DNA of 64,000 nt from Macrotrachela quadricornifera (lineage: Eukaryota; Rotifera; Eurotatoria; Philodinida; Philodinidae). Below the pieces are notes generated by a model. The model was not told the origin of the DNA. It saw only the letters and a list, made by a program, of their open reading frames with translations, and did not search any database. The translations under genes were made by a program, and so were the position numbers. Shown here one piece after another: positions 51,463-62,539 of this stretch. Every line of letters starts with the position of its first letter. The stretch's first letter is position 1. The stretch covers positions 870,767 through 934,766 of the forward strand of contig JAJEKB010021090.1 in the NCBI GenBank assembly GCA_022393335.1, in the 5' to 3' direction.

Positions 51463-52292
51463 CAGGATACTAGGTCAGACTAAAGTAACTTAACTGCAAT
51501 CAATGGAAACGTTACGTTTTGTCTCAGTTTCTCATTGTAAACTGCAGTTGAACTATAATTCAGGCAATTTATGGTAGTATCCTATCAATGCATCAGAATC
51601 GTGGGTGCTTGATATTTTTCGCATCTAAGATTGATAGTTTTGGTTTTAAAAATCATAAAATGTGGAAGATTCATTCAAACTGAGCTGGCTATTCCGTCAC
51701 ATTTGTCGATCATTTATCCGTCAATGATTTTCGAAATAGATAGAATGAATTCAGTGAAGAGTTAAGCGAGTCACCGTTGACGTGCGTTACTTGTTTTTAA
51801 AAAAAAACTAAGAAAAAACGATTTTTTTATAAAGTTTGATCAAAGATTGTCTAGATCAAGAAATCGATCGATAGCATTAGTTTTTATAAAAATTTGAAAG
51901 GAATTCTTGATTACAGAATGCTTTTTTCTAAGGAAATAACGATTTATTTTCCGAATCAAAGCAGGGATCATATAGCATAAAATGAGTTTGTAGTTTTACA
52001 GATATGCTTGTTTGTAAAGTTTGTCAGTATGTTTGTGTATTTATTCCAATCAGAAAATGGTATCGTCTAGATTAATATTTAGAACTTGTGATGTTTGATA
52101 AGAAGGCTCTACGAAGGGTTATCGAAGGTATAGAATTCGAGTTTCGAGTCAAATTTGAGGTTAATAATAAGTAAATAAGCATTTCATAGTTAGTTTTGTT
52201 ATTTTTCTTAAAAGTTTTTTTTCTACTCACTTAGTATTTTATTTATTGATATTTCGACAATATGCTATTGTCATCATTGGATGCTGTCCAAA
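51463..52292. other. Intergenic region with R1 fragments
   Basis: The R1 3' boundary motif ('taagcgagtcaccgttgacg') is at 51755-51797 and is followed by one R1 unit ('aaagtttgatcaaagattgt', about 51832). No gene recognised. Confidence 0.5.
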
Positions 52293-52886
52293 CACAGTGG
52301 GCAACTAGGTGGACATGACCTCAAGTTCTATTTTCCAAAGTTCAAATATTGGAATGAATACGTCTATGGTCAGTCTATCTTACCCTAAAACTAAATTTCC
52401 AGAAATCAAGTCATACCCCTAAAAATGCCCATTCTCAAAAATTGTTCATAAATCGATAATTATACGAAAACCATTCTTTTTCTGAACTTCTCAAAACATT
52501 TTAAAAAGAAAAACTATCTGAAACGAATGATTGACACATAAGCTATATTGCATGAAAAAATTATTTCGATTGAACCAAAAATGGGATAGAAAAAAAAATT
52601 ATTATTGGGCCCATACTACGTCAAAAAACAGGTCATGCCGTATTTTGTGAACGCTACAAAGAATTCTCGCTCGATTGAGCTCAAATTTTTACCATCCATT
52701 CTTCTTTGGGTGATTTATCATTGACCATAGCGCAATGTTGCATTAGGGAACACAGGCCGAGCTAGGGGCCTCACAAAAACCCAGGTTTCTGCCCAGGAAT
52801 GGTTAATTTTGAGAAAATTAGAACATTTTGACGCAAAGCCAATGTGATATTCGGAATCAGCTCACGAAACTGCATCAAATCATATA
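52293..52886. mobile_element. Truncated copy of the 10751-12035 transposon
   Basis: It begins 'cacagtgggcaactaggtgg' and follows the left 590 bp of the 10751 copy with only scattered differences, until 'catcaaatcatata'. There it is interrupted at a TA by the palindromic element starting 52887. Its right half is not seen before the gap. Confidence 0.8.
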
Positions 52887-53473
52887 CAGGGTGGCCCAAA
52901 AGTCACTTTACCGAGAAAAAATTGAATATCTCCATTACAGCTCGATCAAATGGGCTCATTTTTTTACCAAGAATAGAGGCATGTTCACACTCCAAATCCA
53001 TACGGACAAGCCTAGTGAGAGCCTTTATTAATACCACTATTGACCTCAACAAGAAAAATTTTACTTTTTCACAGATAGACAAAAAGGTCACTTTGCCGAA
53101 AATTTTTGAATATCTCCGTTACGGCTCGAGCTAACGAGCTGATTCTTCTTTTATCAATGATAGAGGGACGTTCAAGCTTTATATTCACAAAGACATGCCT
53201 AGCAAGATCGTTTGTTAAGTATATTGTTTTCTATCCTCTCTGTGAAAAAGTAAAATTATATTGTTGAGGTCATTGGTGGTACTTTATAAAGGCTCTCTCT
53301 AATCTTGTTCGTATGGATTTAAAGTGTGAAGATGCTTCTATTATTGGTAAACAGATCAGCCCGTTCGCTCGAGTCGTAGTGGAGATATTTCATTTTTTCT
53401 TGGTATCGTGGCTTTTGGACCATATACAGGGCGGACCAGAAGTCAGTTTATGAAAATAAAAATTGAATATCTC
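52887..53473. mobile_element. Palindromic Tc1/mariner-like non-autonomous element
   Basis: The left arm starts 'cagggtggcccaaaagtcac' (52887). The inverse arm runs about 53234-53422 ('gtggcttttggacc' at its end). Between them (about 53077-53233) lies a third, direct copy of the same unit ('aaaggtcactttgccg'). A further direct copy starts at 53427 ('cagggcggaccagaagtcag'), 540 bp after the first, and runs into the N gap. The end sequence and TA context resemble Tc1/mariner TIRs; no transposase is present. Short open frames here are not genes. Confidence 0.65.
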
Positions 53474-53873
53474 NNNNNNNNNNNNNNNNNNNNNNNNNNN
53501 NNNNNNNNNNNNNNNNNNNNNNNNNNNNNNNNNNNNNNNNNNNNNNNNNNNNNNNNNNNNNNNNNNNNNNNNNNNNNNNNNNNNNNNNNNNNNNNNNNNN
53601 NNNNNNNNNNNNNNNNNNNNNNNNNNNNNNNNNNNNNNNNNNNNNNNNNNNNNNNNNNNNNNNNNNNNNNNNNNNNNNNNNNNNNNNNNNNNNNNNNNNN
53701 NNNNNNNNNNNNNNNNNNNNNNNNNNNNNNNNNNNNNNNNNNNNNNNNNNNNNNNNNNNNNNNNNNNNNNNNNNNNNNNNNNNNNNNNNNNNNNNNNNNN
53801 NNNNNNNNNNNNNNNNNNNNNNNNNNNNNNNNNNNNNNNNNNNNNNNNNNNNNNNNNNNNNNNNNNNNNNNNN
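53474..53873. other. Assembly gap of 400 N
   Basis: The gap falls in the palindromic repeat and lies just upstream of a partial NHL gene, so it may hide that gene's first exon. Confidence 0.99.
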
Positions 53874-53996
53874 AAGATAAGTATGATGAGGTGTCCAAAT
53901 AATTTTTTTACATACTGTATGTTTGGTCATGAATTACTCTTCAGGTAAAATTGATTTCCATATTTCAATTAGGAAGAACTTTTTAGTGTTAAATAG

Positions 53997-54881
53997 GTGT
54001 ATCATACAATCGACCCAAATTGAGTATATATACATCATGGATTTTGAAAGCAATAACATTTGCTAACGAGAGCTTAGTTGGAAAGCAACCAGTTGGATTA
54101 TTTATAAATACTGAAAATACGATCTATGTAGGTGACAGAGAGAATGGACGCATTCTTATCTGGCATAATGGATCATTGACTCCAACCAAAAATCTCTTTG
54201 GAAATTTAACTCATCCACGGAGTCTTTTCGTTACGAACAATAGTGATATATATGTCACTAACACTTTTTTAAACGATCGAATTCATAAATGGACATTGGA
54301 TACAATGAACAATGAATTTGTAACACATGTCGATGGAACATGCACAGGTCTTTTTATTGTCAATAGCATTATCTATTGCTCTTTGACTAATCGTCATCGT
54401 GTTGTCAAAGTTGAACTTGACAATGATCCAATGGTGTCGATCGTTGTAGCTGGAACAGGTTGTCCAGGACCTGTTTCTAATATGTTAGATCATCCTCACG
54501 GAATTTTTGTCGATGTCAACTTCAACTTATACGTTGCCGATACTGATAATAATCGTATTCAATATTTTCCACCAGGGCAACGAGATGGTATTACAATGGC
54601 TGGATTTCCCTTAACAATGGATTTCTTACTTAGAAGACCTACAGGAGTCGTACTTGATGGTGATAGTTATTTATTTATTGTCGATAGTGATAATCATCGT
54701 ATCATCCGATCAATACCAAATGGGTTTAAATGTTTGATTGGATGTTCAAGTGAAAGTGGATCAACAGCAAGTCAATTATACAACCCACAAACGATGGCTT
54801 TTGATTCTTATGGTAATATATTTGTGACTGATTTCAACAACCATCGGATTCAAAAATTTATTCTGGATTCAAACCCATATG
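53997..54881 (+). CDS. NHL beta-propeller exon of a partial gene
   Basis: The exon is bounded by an AG acceptor (aaatag, 53995-53996) and a GT donor (gtatgt, 54882), both phase 1, 885 bases, so it is symmetric. It encodes one full propeller: 'YNRPKL' at the start, then blades such as 'NTIYVGDRENGRILIW', 'LYVADTDNNRIQYF', 'LFIVDSDNHRII' and 'IFVTDFNNHRIQKF'. Two cysteine pairs ('GTGC', 'CLIGC') are present. It belongs to a different subfamily from the 4244-8530 gene (different N-terminal signature and blade order). No signal-peptide exon was found upstream, where the 400-N gap lies, and no stalk or anchor exon downstream. It is either a gene with unseen exons or an orphaned exon. Confidence 0.75.
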
Positions 54882-56156
54882 GTATGTTTATTCATTTCAG
54901 ATTAGATATTGGTTTTGATGGTTAAACCTTTTCTTCCAGTGTTAATAGTTTGTCTAATCGAGTTTCAAAGGCATTACACTATTATTTCTTCAAAACTGAA
55001 ATTTAGTTTGCGCTGTCTAAAATAGTTGATTGGTGAATTTAATACTTAGTTGTTCGATCATAATAATATTATTATAAGCAGGATTTCTGTCATATAATTA
55101 TAGTATGTAATGAAAAGAGTTAGTGTAACGATTATCATGGAATATCGAAAACTATCTTGACCTTTTAGCATAAGTTTCAATAATTTTTATTTGATCGCCC
55201 AATTGCACTTTAAATACACCTAACGTAAATGGATTGGGATACTCAGTCAAGTCAACTTACTTATACATCTATCGAATGAAAAATGATTAAACACAGATTT
55301 AGAATATACAACTACGGGTAGTTATCATTGAACTATTTAACATAAGGAAAGATACTTGTTTAATCAATAAGAATGCTTTTGCTTTCTTATAATCAAAGCG
55401 TTTAAGCTTTCTTCAGGACTATAGTTTATCGATTTAATAATGAATTTAAAAAAAATTGATACAGATTTTCCTGAACTCCTATGCTCAAAAACCTTCAGGA
55501 TTTTTGTTGGAAATTAAAATTGTACTCGCATGCAGAATAAATTTGATATATGGATTGACTAGAAGTTGTGCATATTCTAGGATATTTTGCGATTGACGAG
55601 GCAGAGAATGAATATAAGAATTTAGAAAAATTATTGATGAAATAACGAACAATTTTTTACATTAATTAGTCGCTTTATTTGTCATTGTTCAATAAATTCT
55701 TTTTGATTATTCTTTTGAAAATAAGGAGCCATGTACAGACAAAGATGTAATATAAAAATGACTTTTTGTTCTCATCTGGAACATTGTCGAACTTTCATCT
55801 CAAGAATTCCGTTCTTTCAGATTCTTGGTAAACTTTTCATTCCCTTTTAACAAATAGAATATCACTTAAGGTTCGAAATAGTCTAACATTGGTTAGTACT
55901 GCCGATCTGATATTTTGTAGTGATAAGAAAGATGTGCATCATCAAAACAACTATAACTCGATTTTTTTCTCTCAAAATTCAAACATATAGAACAGAATAA
56001 GAGAAAAGACGTACAATCTCATTTTACAATCATCAGCATTTTCCATATCTTTGCATGATTGCACATGAAATAATAATTTATACTCACTTTTATATATTAA
56101 AATATTTATGTTAATCCTGAGATAAGTGCCATTTCAAATTAGAAAAAAAACAGTGA
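54882..56156. other. Intergenic region, no gene recognised
   Basis: AT-rich with many stops. No Thr/Ser-rich stalk exon in phase 1 was found that could complete the NHL gene. Confidence 0.45.
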
Positions 56157-56921
56157 CCCAAGATGAAGTAATTAATTTGTATTCCGGAAAAAAACAAATT
56201 TTGAATCTTTTTTCATCCGCTTTTTCTCGATTTTTCTGAGAAAACCGACATTTTGTATGGTTACAGAAATAAAACTAAACGCCTGACTTATGGAAATGAT
56301 AGCTTCTGTAGAACAAATAACATTCATCAAAAACTTTCTTTAAAAAATGACACTATTTCACATAAAATTCGTCAAAAATTCTGTTGTACCGTAATTGAGC
56401 ACATATTTCCTAGTAAAAAAGGCTTTCTATACATTTTATACGAAATAGTGTCATTTATCCAAGAAAGTTTTTGATGAATGTGATTTATTCTACAGAAGAA
56501 ACATCCTGTAGATAGGGATGTACCGAGCCCGAGCCTAAACCGAGCAGCTCGGGCTCGGTAGGCTCGGGCTCGGTCGGGCTCGGTCTTAGTTAGGCTCATT
56601 TTAAATAGGTTAGGTTTAGTCTTGATGTTGCACTCTCAAAGGTCTATAACAGGGCAACATTAAGACTGAACCAGGTCTATATAAACTGAGTCTAACTAAG
56701 ACCGAGCCGACCGAACCCGAGCTCGAGCTCGAGACCGAGACCGAGCCTGACTGAGCCCGAGCTACTCGGGCTCGGTACATCCCTACCTGTAGACTATCAG
56801 TTCCATAAGTCAGACGTTTAGTCTTATTTCTGTAACCATACAAAATGTCGGTTTTCTCAGAAAAATCGAGAAAAAGTGGATGAAGAAATATTCAAAATTT
56901 GTTTTTTTCATCTTGGGCTAT
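56157..56921. mobile_element. Foldback element interrupted by a hAT MITE
   Basis: Left arm 56157-56365 begins 'cccaagatgaa'. The right arm is split: 56446-56504 and 56794-56921, ending 'ttcatcttggg'. Together the right-arm pieces mirror the left arm, including 'tgtatggttacagaaataa' and 'cattcatcaaaaactttctt'. The loop is about 80 bp. Open frames in it are shadows of the palindrome. Confidence 0.8.
56513..56785. mobile_element. 273-bp hAT-type MITE with 8-bp target duplication
   Basis: TIRs are 'tagggatgtaccgagcccga' at both ends (the right one inverted). The octamer 'cctgtaga' flanks it (56505-56512 and 56786-56793). The interior is full of 'gctcgg' motifs in both directions. It sits within the right arm of the foldback and is therefore younger than it. 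Confidence 0.9.
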
Positions 56922-57232
56922 CCAACATAACAAACCGCATATTTCTAACTCTCACCCTTCTCCAAATATCTGATCAACACTGACTAATTTTTTTATAATT
57001 TAAAAATAAATAATAATTATATATGTAGACAAGCATCTTAAATACTGTAGAAAAATCCTAATTCGTATATCTTTATGAACTGCATATTGCATTTTTTTCA
57101 AGTAAATTTGAATATCTTTCTCTTCTAAACTATTTTAAAAAGTTCATATTCTCAATAAAATTAATATTGAATAGTCTTGAGATGTTCAACATCGAAATCC
57201 TTCAGAATCCAGAACCTCAAAGATCCTGTTAA

Positions 57233-57824
57233 CACATTCACGGCGATTCGATTTTCATAGAAAGTAACATCTCTAAATACAGTTTATCAAAAAAAACAAA
57301 ATATACTAGAAGATGCAGCGTGAAAAGCTGTACAATCCACATCATAAAACTTATTTCAATTGTATACTTTTTATTTTCAAAGAAGCAAAACTGTTTGCGA
57401 CCCATCTTTGAAGTTGCGAAAATTGATTGTACAGAATTTTTTCTTTTTTCGAAAACAAAATGTACACAATTAAAATAAATTTTACAATGTAAATTGTAGA
57501 GCGTTTCACGCTGCACTTTATAGTATAATTTATTTTTTCTTAGGAAGTCATATTATGTGAGAAAAAGGCGAAAAATGAAAAATGAAAGTTTACATTCATG
57601 TAGAAAAAAATGATCATTCCGCAACCTTGAAAGCTAGTCGCACAGAGTTTTACTTTGTTTGAAAACAAAAACTACACAATTAAAATAAGCTTTATTATGG
57701 GAATTGTAGAGCTTTTCACGCTGAATCTTATAGTCTGTGCTGATTTTTTAGTAAGACGTATCTAGAGGTTAAAATATGAAATGCAAAGTGGGGCCCACCA
57801 GTGGGCCCCATCGCGTCGAATGTG
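57233..57824. mobile_element. piggyBac-like non-autonomous element at TTAA
   Basis: TTAA occurs exactly at both ends (57229-57232 and 57825-57828). The ends are 'cacattcacggcga' and, inverted, 'cacattcgacgcga'. A subterminal palindrome 'gggcccaccagtgggcccc' lies at 57791-57809. The interior carries two diverged copies of a segment with 'ttttcacgctg' and 'ttgaaaacaaaa', and no transposase. TTAA targeting is the hallmark of piggyBac. Confidence 0.75.
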
Positions 57825-57828
57825 TTAA

Positions 57829-58569
57829 GTTTTATTCAGAATCTTGTTCACGATTTCTTCAAAAACCTGTTCAGATATTTTTCTGAGTAGAAAATACAGA
57901 ATTCTATCAAAGATTCTCACAAGATTTGATAAGAATTTCGTCTGAAATAGGGTCAAATTTTCATATCATGATCCTGTTAGAAATGATAATCACATCAAAC
58001 AACGATTTTAGCATGAAAATAAGAAGATTTCTGAGGAGCACTGTTCAAGAACAGGAGTTTTGACTACTTATAAAAAATAAAACTATAATTAGGATCTTGA
58101 TAGGAAAATACAAGGATCTAGTTAGGATTTTTGCAGGTTTACAGTTAGAGACTATTAAAAACTTAACTTTCCAGAATTCTGTCAGGAACCTATCAAATAT
58201 GAATAGAATAATTCGTTGAACTTTTTTCTACGTTCAGACGAGGATTCTTTCAAGACTTTAAAATCTACGGATCACAACAAATTTTCGATAGATCATTAGC
58301 AAATCTTTCGATAAGATTGCTTATAGTGTTCATTATGTTCGAAAAACATCCAACTAGATTTTTTTAAAATAATTGAAATTTTAAAAAATCTCAATATATT
58401 TTTAAATGAGCTGAAATTAAAACAATTAAAATATTCTGAACAAATTTTTTAGAGCCGCATTGATAATAAAAGTCTAAGTGTATTTTTACATGGACCTAAC
58501 ATTATAAGAACATCAAATATATGCATTTAAATCGAATTAAAACTTAAAAAGAAATAAAATTTTACCATC
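57829..58569. other. Intergenic region, no gene recognised
   Basis: Repetitive-looking AT-rich DNA with loose 'caggatcttgataggaa'-type motifs, also seen near 63740-63900. Not coding. Confidence 0.45.
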
Positions 58570-58571
58570 TA

Positions 58572-59841
58572 CATGGGGCACTAGGAAATTTTTTTTTCAC
58601 CCGATTCTTCTAGAAGTCATATTTTCGGAATATCTGTTCTACTATAATGATTAATCATCGTTGTATCTTTTCATTTCTTTCGGATCACCCTCACATCATT
58701 TTCGATATGAATTTTCAACTCTCGCGTGAACAATTTCGTACTACGATTTTATATGATTGGAAAATTGGTTTAACATACAAAAATAGCCATGTGCGTTTAG
58801 TGCATGCATGGGGAGACCAAACACCTTCTGACCGCACAGTCCTCAATTACTTTCATGAATTCTAGCGAAATAATTTTAGTGTTGAAGATAATGCTCATAC
58901 AGGTCGTCCTTCATCATTTGTCAACAAATAAACAATTGATGCTGTTCGAGCAATAATTGAAAATGATCCTCATTCAACATATGAACAGATAGAGTATGCC
59001 CTGGTGATTAGTTCACCATCAATCAATTCAATCATTCATGATTATTTGAAGTTACACAAGGTTTGCGCTCGATGAGTGCCTCACCAGCTGAGTGATGATC
59101 AAAAGAGGCTAAGTGTTCAATTTTGTCGGCCATCACTGAAGAGGTTTGCAGAAAGTCAATCTCGTCGTGTATTCGACATTATAACTGATGATGAATCATG
59201 ATTTCATCATTATGATCCGAAAACAAAAGGGCAATCCAGAGTTTGGGTGTGAAAAACTGATCCACATCCAACCACGATTCATCGAAACAAAGCTTAGTCA
59301 AACGAATGGTGGCTATTTTCTTCATGAAATCTGGTTAAATCGAGTCGATACCATTAGAACTTGGTGAGATGATGAATGCAAGCTAGTATATCTATAGCTG
59401 CCTATCAGAAGTCTTCAAAACTGTATCAGCAACAAGACAAAAGACTGGTCTTCGTGATCTGATTCTTCATGATGATAATGCAAGGCCACATCGAGCCCGG
59501 ATTGCTAATGAATTTTTGACTGAAGATCATGTAGAATCATATCAAAATCCACCATATTCTCCAGATTTATGTTCATGTGACTTTTCCTCATTGCCCAAAC
59601 TGGAAAATCAACTACGTGGAATTCCGTTCAATGACGACAACTCAATCGTTGAATGCCTTAAACCAAGCCATTGATGGTCTCACAACCGACAATTTCAAAA
59701 ACTGTTTTACGGACTGGTTTATTCGTATGCACAAGTGCATTGATGCTAGGGGAGAGGAGAATACCTTGAAAAAATATACTAGAACCAGGCTCTCAATATT
59801 TGTCTGAACGGCGGGTGAAAAAAATTTCCTAGTTCCTCATA
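58572..59841 (+). mobile_element. Inactivated mariner transposon
   Basis: The 1270-bp element has TA at both ends (58570-58571 and 59842-59843). TIRs match: left 'catggggcactaggaaattt' and right (inverse) 'tatgaggaactaggaaattt', both leading to 'cacccg'. The length is the usual mariner length. It holds a broken transposase gene. Confidence 0.9.
58706..59806 (+). pseudogene. Mariner transposase pseudogene (DD34D)
   Basis: The frame opens MNFQLSREQFRTTILYDW and continues through the helix-turn-helix region and catalytic domain. The acidic residues are still readable: DDES at 59187-59198, HDDNARPH from 59468 and SPDLCSCDF at about 59558-59584. The second and third aspartates (codons at 59474 and 59579) are separated by exactly 34 residues. 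It is dead: in-frame stops occur after 'LNYFHEF' (58863), after 'SSFVNK', after 'KVCAR' and right after DDES, and there are frameshifts before the 3' part (59577-59807). Confidence 0.88.
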
Positions 59842-60086
59842 TAGAAAATATTTAGAATGACATTGCATCTTTAGAATTTTTTAAATAATTTTTATTTGCA
59901 TAAGTTGAAATAAACGTTTATATTTAGGTAAGAAGTTAAAATATTGAATATTGTAGTGACATAGTATCGGAGATGGGTAAAATACTCGAAATACTTGTAC
60001 TCACGAATCAGATACTCGAGATTTTAGATGAATTATATTTTTTAAAAACTAGCGTGATTTTATACTCTCTAAGGTTATACTGAACA

Positions 60087-60578
60087 GTGCATGACTTTTC
60101 CTGTCGCTTTTATACATCCGTACATATGTATGATACAAACTTGTATGATGACGGTTGCCATGTCGTATTTTCTTTATTCTCTTTGTTCATTCTCTCACCT
60201 CTTTACACTAGTAATATCATATATATGAATTCAATTCTGATTGATTTGAAGAAAAATGATCTTTTACTTAATATTCGAGACAGAAAAAATTTAAAAGAAT
60301 TTGTTTCTTTATTTGGATTATTTGATGAGACTACTCTATTAAAAGAAGGTGAATCTTATGCCACTATTAACCTTATGACATCTACGGTTCTTTGTATTTT
60401 ATTTCATCTCGAATGTGAACTTTCTTCTTCTACTATAATTATTGCTTCTCTGTGTAAAGTTCTTATTTCTTCAATAAAATCTAGATCTAGTGATCTTCTT
60501 CGTCATTTTGAAATTGATGCTATTAGAGGACCCTTCTTTATTCTTTTTGGTAGGTTCGTTCTTACTCGAATGAATTAA
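60087..60578 (+). pseudogene. hAT transposase remnant
   Basis: A 163-codon frame. The segment 'LKEFVSLFGLFDETTLLK' followed by 'EGESYATINLM' fits the region of hAT transposases just before the C-terminal dimerisation domain, where a Phe-rich helix, 'T..L.GE.YPTI' and 'SI..R' motifs occur in order. The first 50 residues look like readthrough of unrelated sequence. The zinc finger, catalytic domain and C-terminal hATC region are not seen, so it is a fragment. Its position inside matching hAT TIRs supports the call. Confidence 0.6.
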
Positions 60579-61049
60579 GGGAAACAGTTTTGATAAGGCA
60601 GAGAACGAAAAGAATCAAAGTATGTGCATGAAGAAAACGAGAACAGTAGAAAGTATGAGAGAATGCGAAAAACAAACAGAGGGAAAGCAGATAGTGATAG
60701 CTGAAGCGATGTTGAAGGTACGTGATTAACATGCCTATAACATACTTCCCTACCAAGTAGAAAATGTGTGCCCACACACATTCGATTATATGAGCATATA
60801 AAAACAACAAAATATGAAGAAAAAAAAAAGACAGAACAGTTTTTGAAACGAACGAAATAAAAATAAGCAGAAAAATGTTAAAGAACGATATTTCTATTTA
60901 CGAAAAGAAAACCTCGATTGAATTACTCCAGGATGAGAATAATATCGAAATTTATGATTATATGAATAATCGCATTCTTTAATAATAGTATTGAATGCAA
61001 TGTGTTCGCATGGAAGTATAAATGGAAATTATAGAAATGGAAGGGCTCG

Positions 61050-61430
61050 ATGAGCAGCCGAAACAGGAAAGCTGTATGAAGAAATTTGAATTGTATCGAT
61101 CAAGTCTTTATTATAATGTTGCGTCTTACGTTGAGTCCAATGATAAACAGCGCGACCTGTGTGAAGAATTCAAGAGTGACGCGGATTATGTTTAGCAGAC
61201 CATAAATACGGAGTAGCGTGTGGTGAAACAGTGTTAATAAATAAATGAGTACCTGTTAAACTATTCATAGTGTGAGTAACACTTGCAGAAACATCTTCAA
61301 CATCAGTGTTAACAGAATCATAAGTAATGAAGGATTCATCTTGATGTTCTGATTGAGCACAATCATTTTGATGTTGAGTTCCCAGATCATAATCTTTAAT
61401 ATTAACTAACCAGCACTGACCAAATTCCGT
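61050..61430 (-). pseudogene. Unidentified coding relic
   Basis: Minus-strand reading gives about 85 codons without a stop ('WLVNIKDYDLGTQHQNDC' through 'TPYLWSAKHNPRHS'), one TGA, then 'TGRAVYHWTQRKTQHYNKDL' and more. The composition is protein-like and unlike the surrounding DNA, but I do not recognise the family. It may belong to the same inserted element as the gag-like relic at 62333-62539. Confidence 0.4.
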
Positions 61431-62349
61431 AAATTCTGCACTCTTGAGGAATCCAAAACCACTTAAAAATTCATTATTATATACTCAAGGAAAAGAGAAG
61501 AATCTAAAGAATTCAAGGAATCCAAGGAGGTTAACGAAAACCGAGAAAGTTCAATAGGATCCTAGGAAAGGTGGAAAACCGGATATGGGGTTCGCTGGAT
61601 TCGAGCAGCTTCTAAGAGCTCCCAACGCATTCTTACGGATTCAATGGGGTTGTAAGAGATTCCCACGGAAACACAAGGATTCCAACGAATTGTTCAGAAT
61701 CCCAACGGAATCCAACGGATTCCAACCGATTCTGACGGATCCTGCAAGAGAAGGTGAGGATGAGGGTTTTTTTATCGTTGTAGTGCGCCACGAAGGGTTT
61801 ATTTCCAAGCTGAGGGTGAAGGCATCCTTGTATTGACACAGTATGTGTAATCACACAAAGACAAATGAAGTTAGTTGCGTCAGGAAGAAAAAGTTTTTAA
61901 GTATAAAGAAATGTATCAATTTAACGGTACCTTCAAAATGTCCCGGATCGTTCACAGCGATTTCCGAACAGATACTAATATACGATTACGATGCCTTGTA
62001 TTTTTTGAATAGGCTAAGGAAAAACGCGCCACTGTAGAGTGAGAGTCAACTTTAGAAAAGAAATTATTAAACAAATCTGACTCCACGTACCATCCACATT
62101 ATCACAGAAAGTTGTAGCATCGCTACGATTAAAGGGAAGAGACCTAGTAATAAAACGCGAAATATTTAGCCTTCAATAAGATTTTTAGCTTATTCCTATC
62201 GAGACTAATGGGCAACGTCGTAGAACTCCTTAACTTCTTAGGATTCCTTGGATTCTCCTATTTTCCTTAATTGGATAATAATGAATGGTGTATACGTTTT
62301 TGGATTTCTTGGATTCCTCAAGAGTTCAGAATTCACGGAATTCTGACAG
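61416..62349. mobile_element. Nested inverted-repeat element with GGATTCC motifs
   Basis: 'aaattccgtaaattctgcac' at the left is matched in inverse at the right ('gttcagaattcacggaatt'); similarity extends about 130 bp into each side through 'actcttgaggaatcc'. Between 61490 and 61740 there are many variants of 'ggattccaacgg'. Boundaries are approximate. Confidence 0.5.
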
Positions 62350-62539
62350 ATCTCTTTGGTTTAATATATTTAAACCAACAAGCAGCATAATTAGTTAGAA
62401 AGTATGAAACAGCATGATTTTTGTCTGACGCTGGTAGTTGGAATCTATCAAATATTTCTTTAATATATTGTACCCAGTCAATAACATTTTGATTACGAGA
62501 ACCAGTAAATTTAATGATTAATCTAATTAGTTCTTCCAT
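62333..62539 (-). pseudogene. LTR-retrotransposon gag-like relic
   Basis: A 68-codon frame with 'NVIDWVQYIKEIFDRFQLP', then 'AVSYFLTNYAACWFKYI', follows the pattern of the retrotransposon Gag capsid core (W..I...F, then L...A..W). It ends abruptly where the inverted-repeat element begins, so it may be cut by that insertion. No LTR, protease or RT was seen. Confidence 0.5.

Noticed and set aside
53408..53948. Open frames of about 160 codons on both strands
   Set aside because: They run through the 400-N gap and are artefacts.
56253..56843. Mirror-image frames reading MYGYRNKTKRLTYG on both strands
   Set aside because: Identical starts on opposite strands come from the palindromic arms, not from genes.
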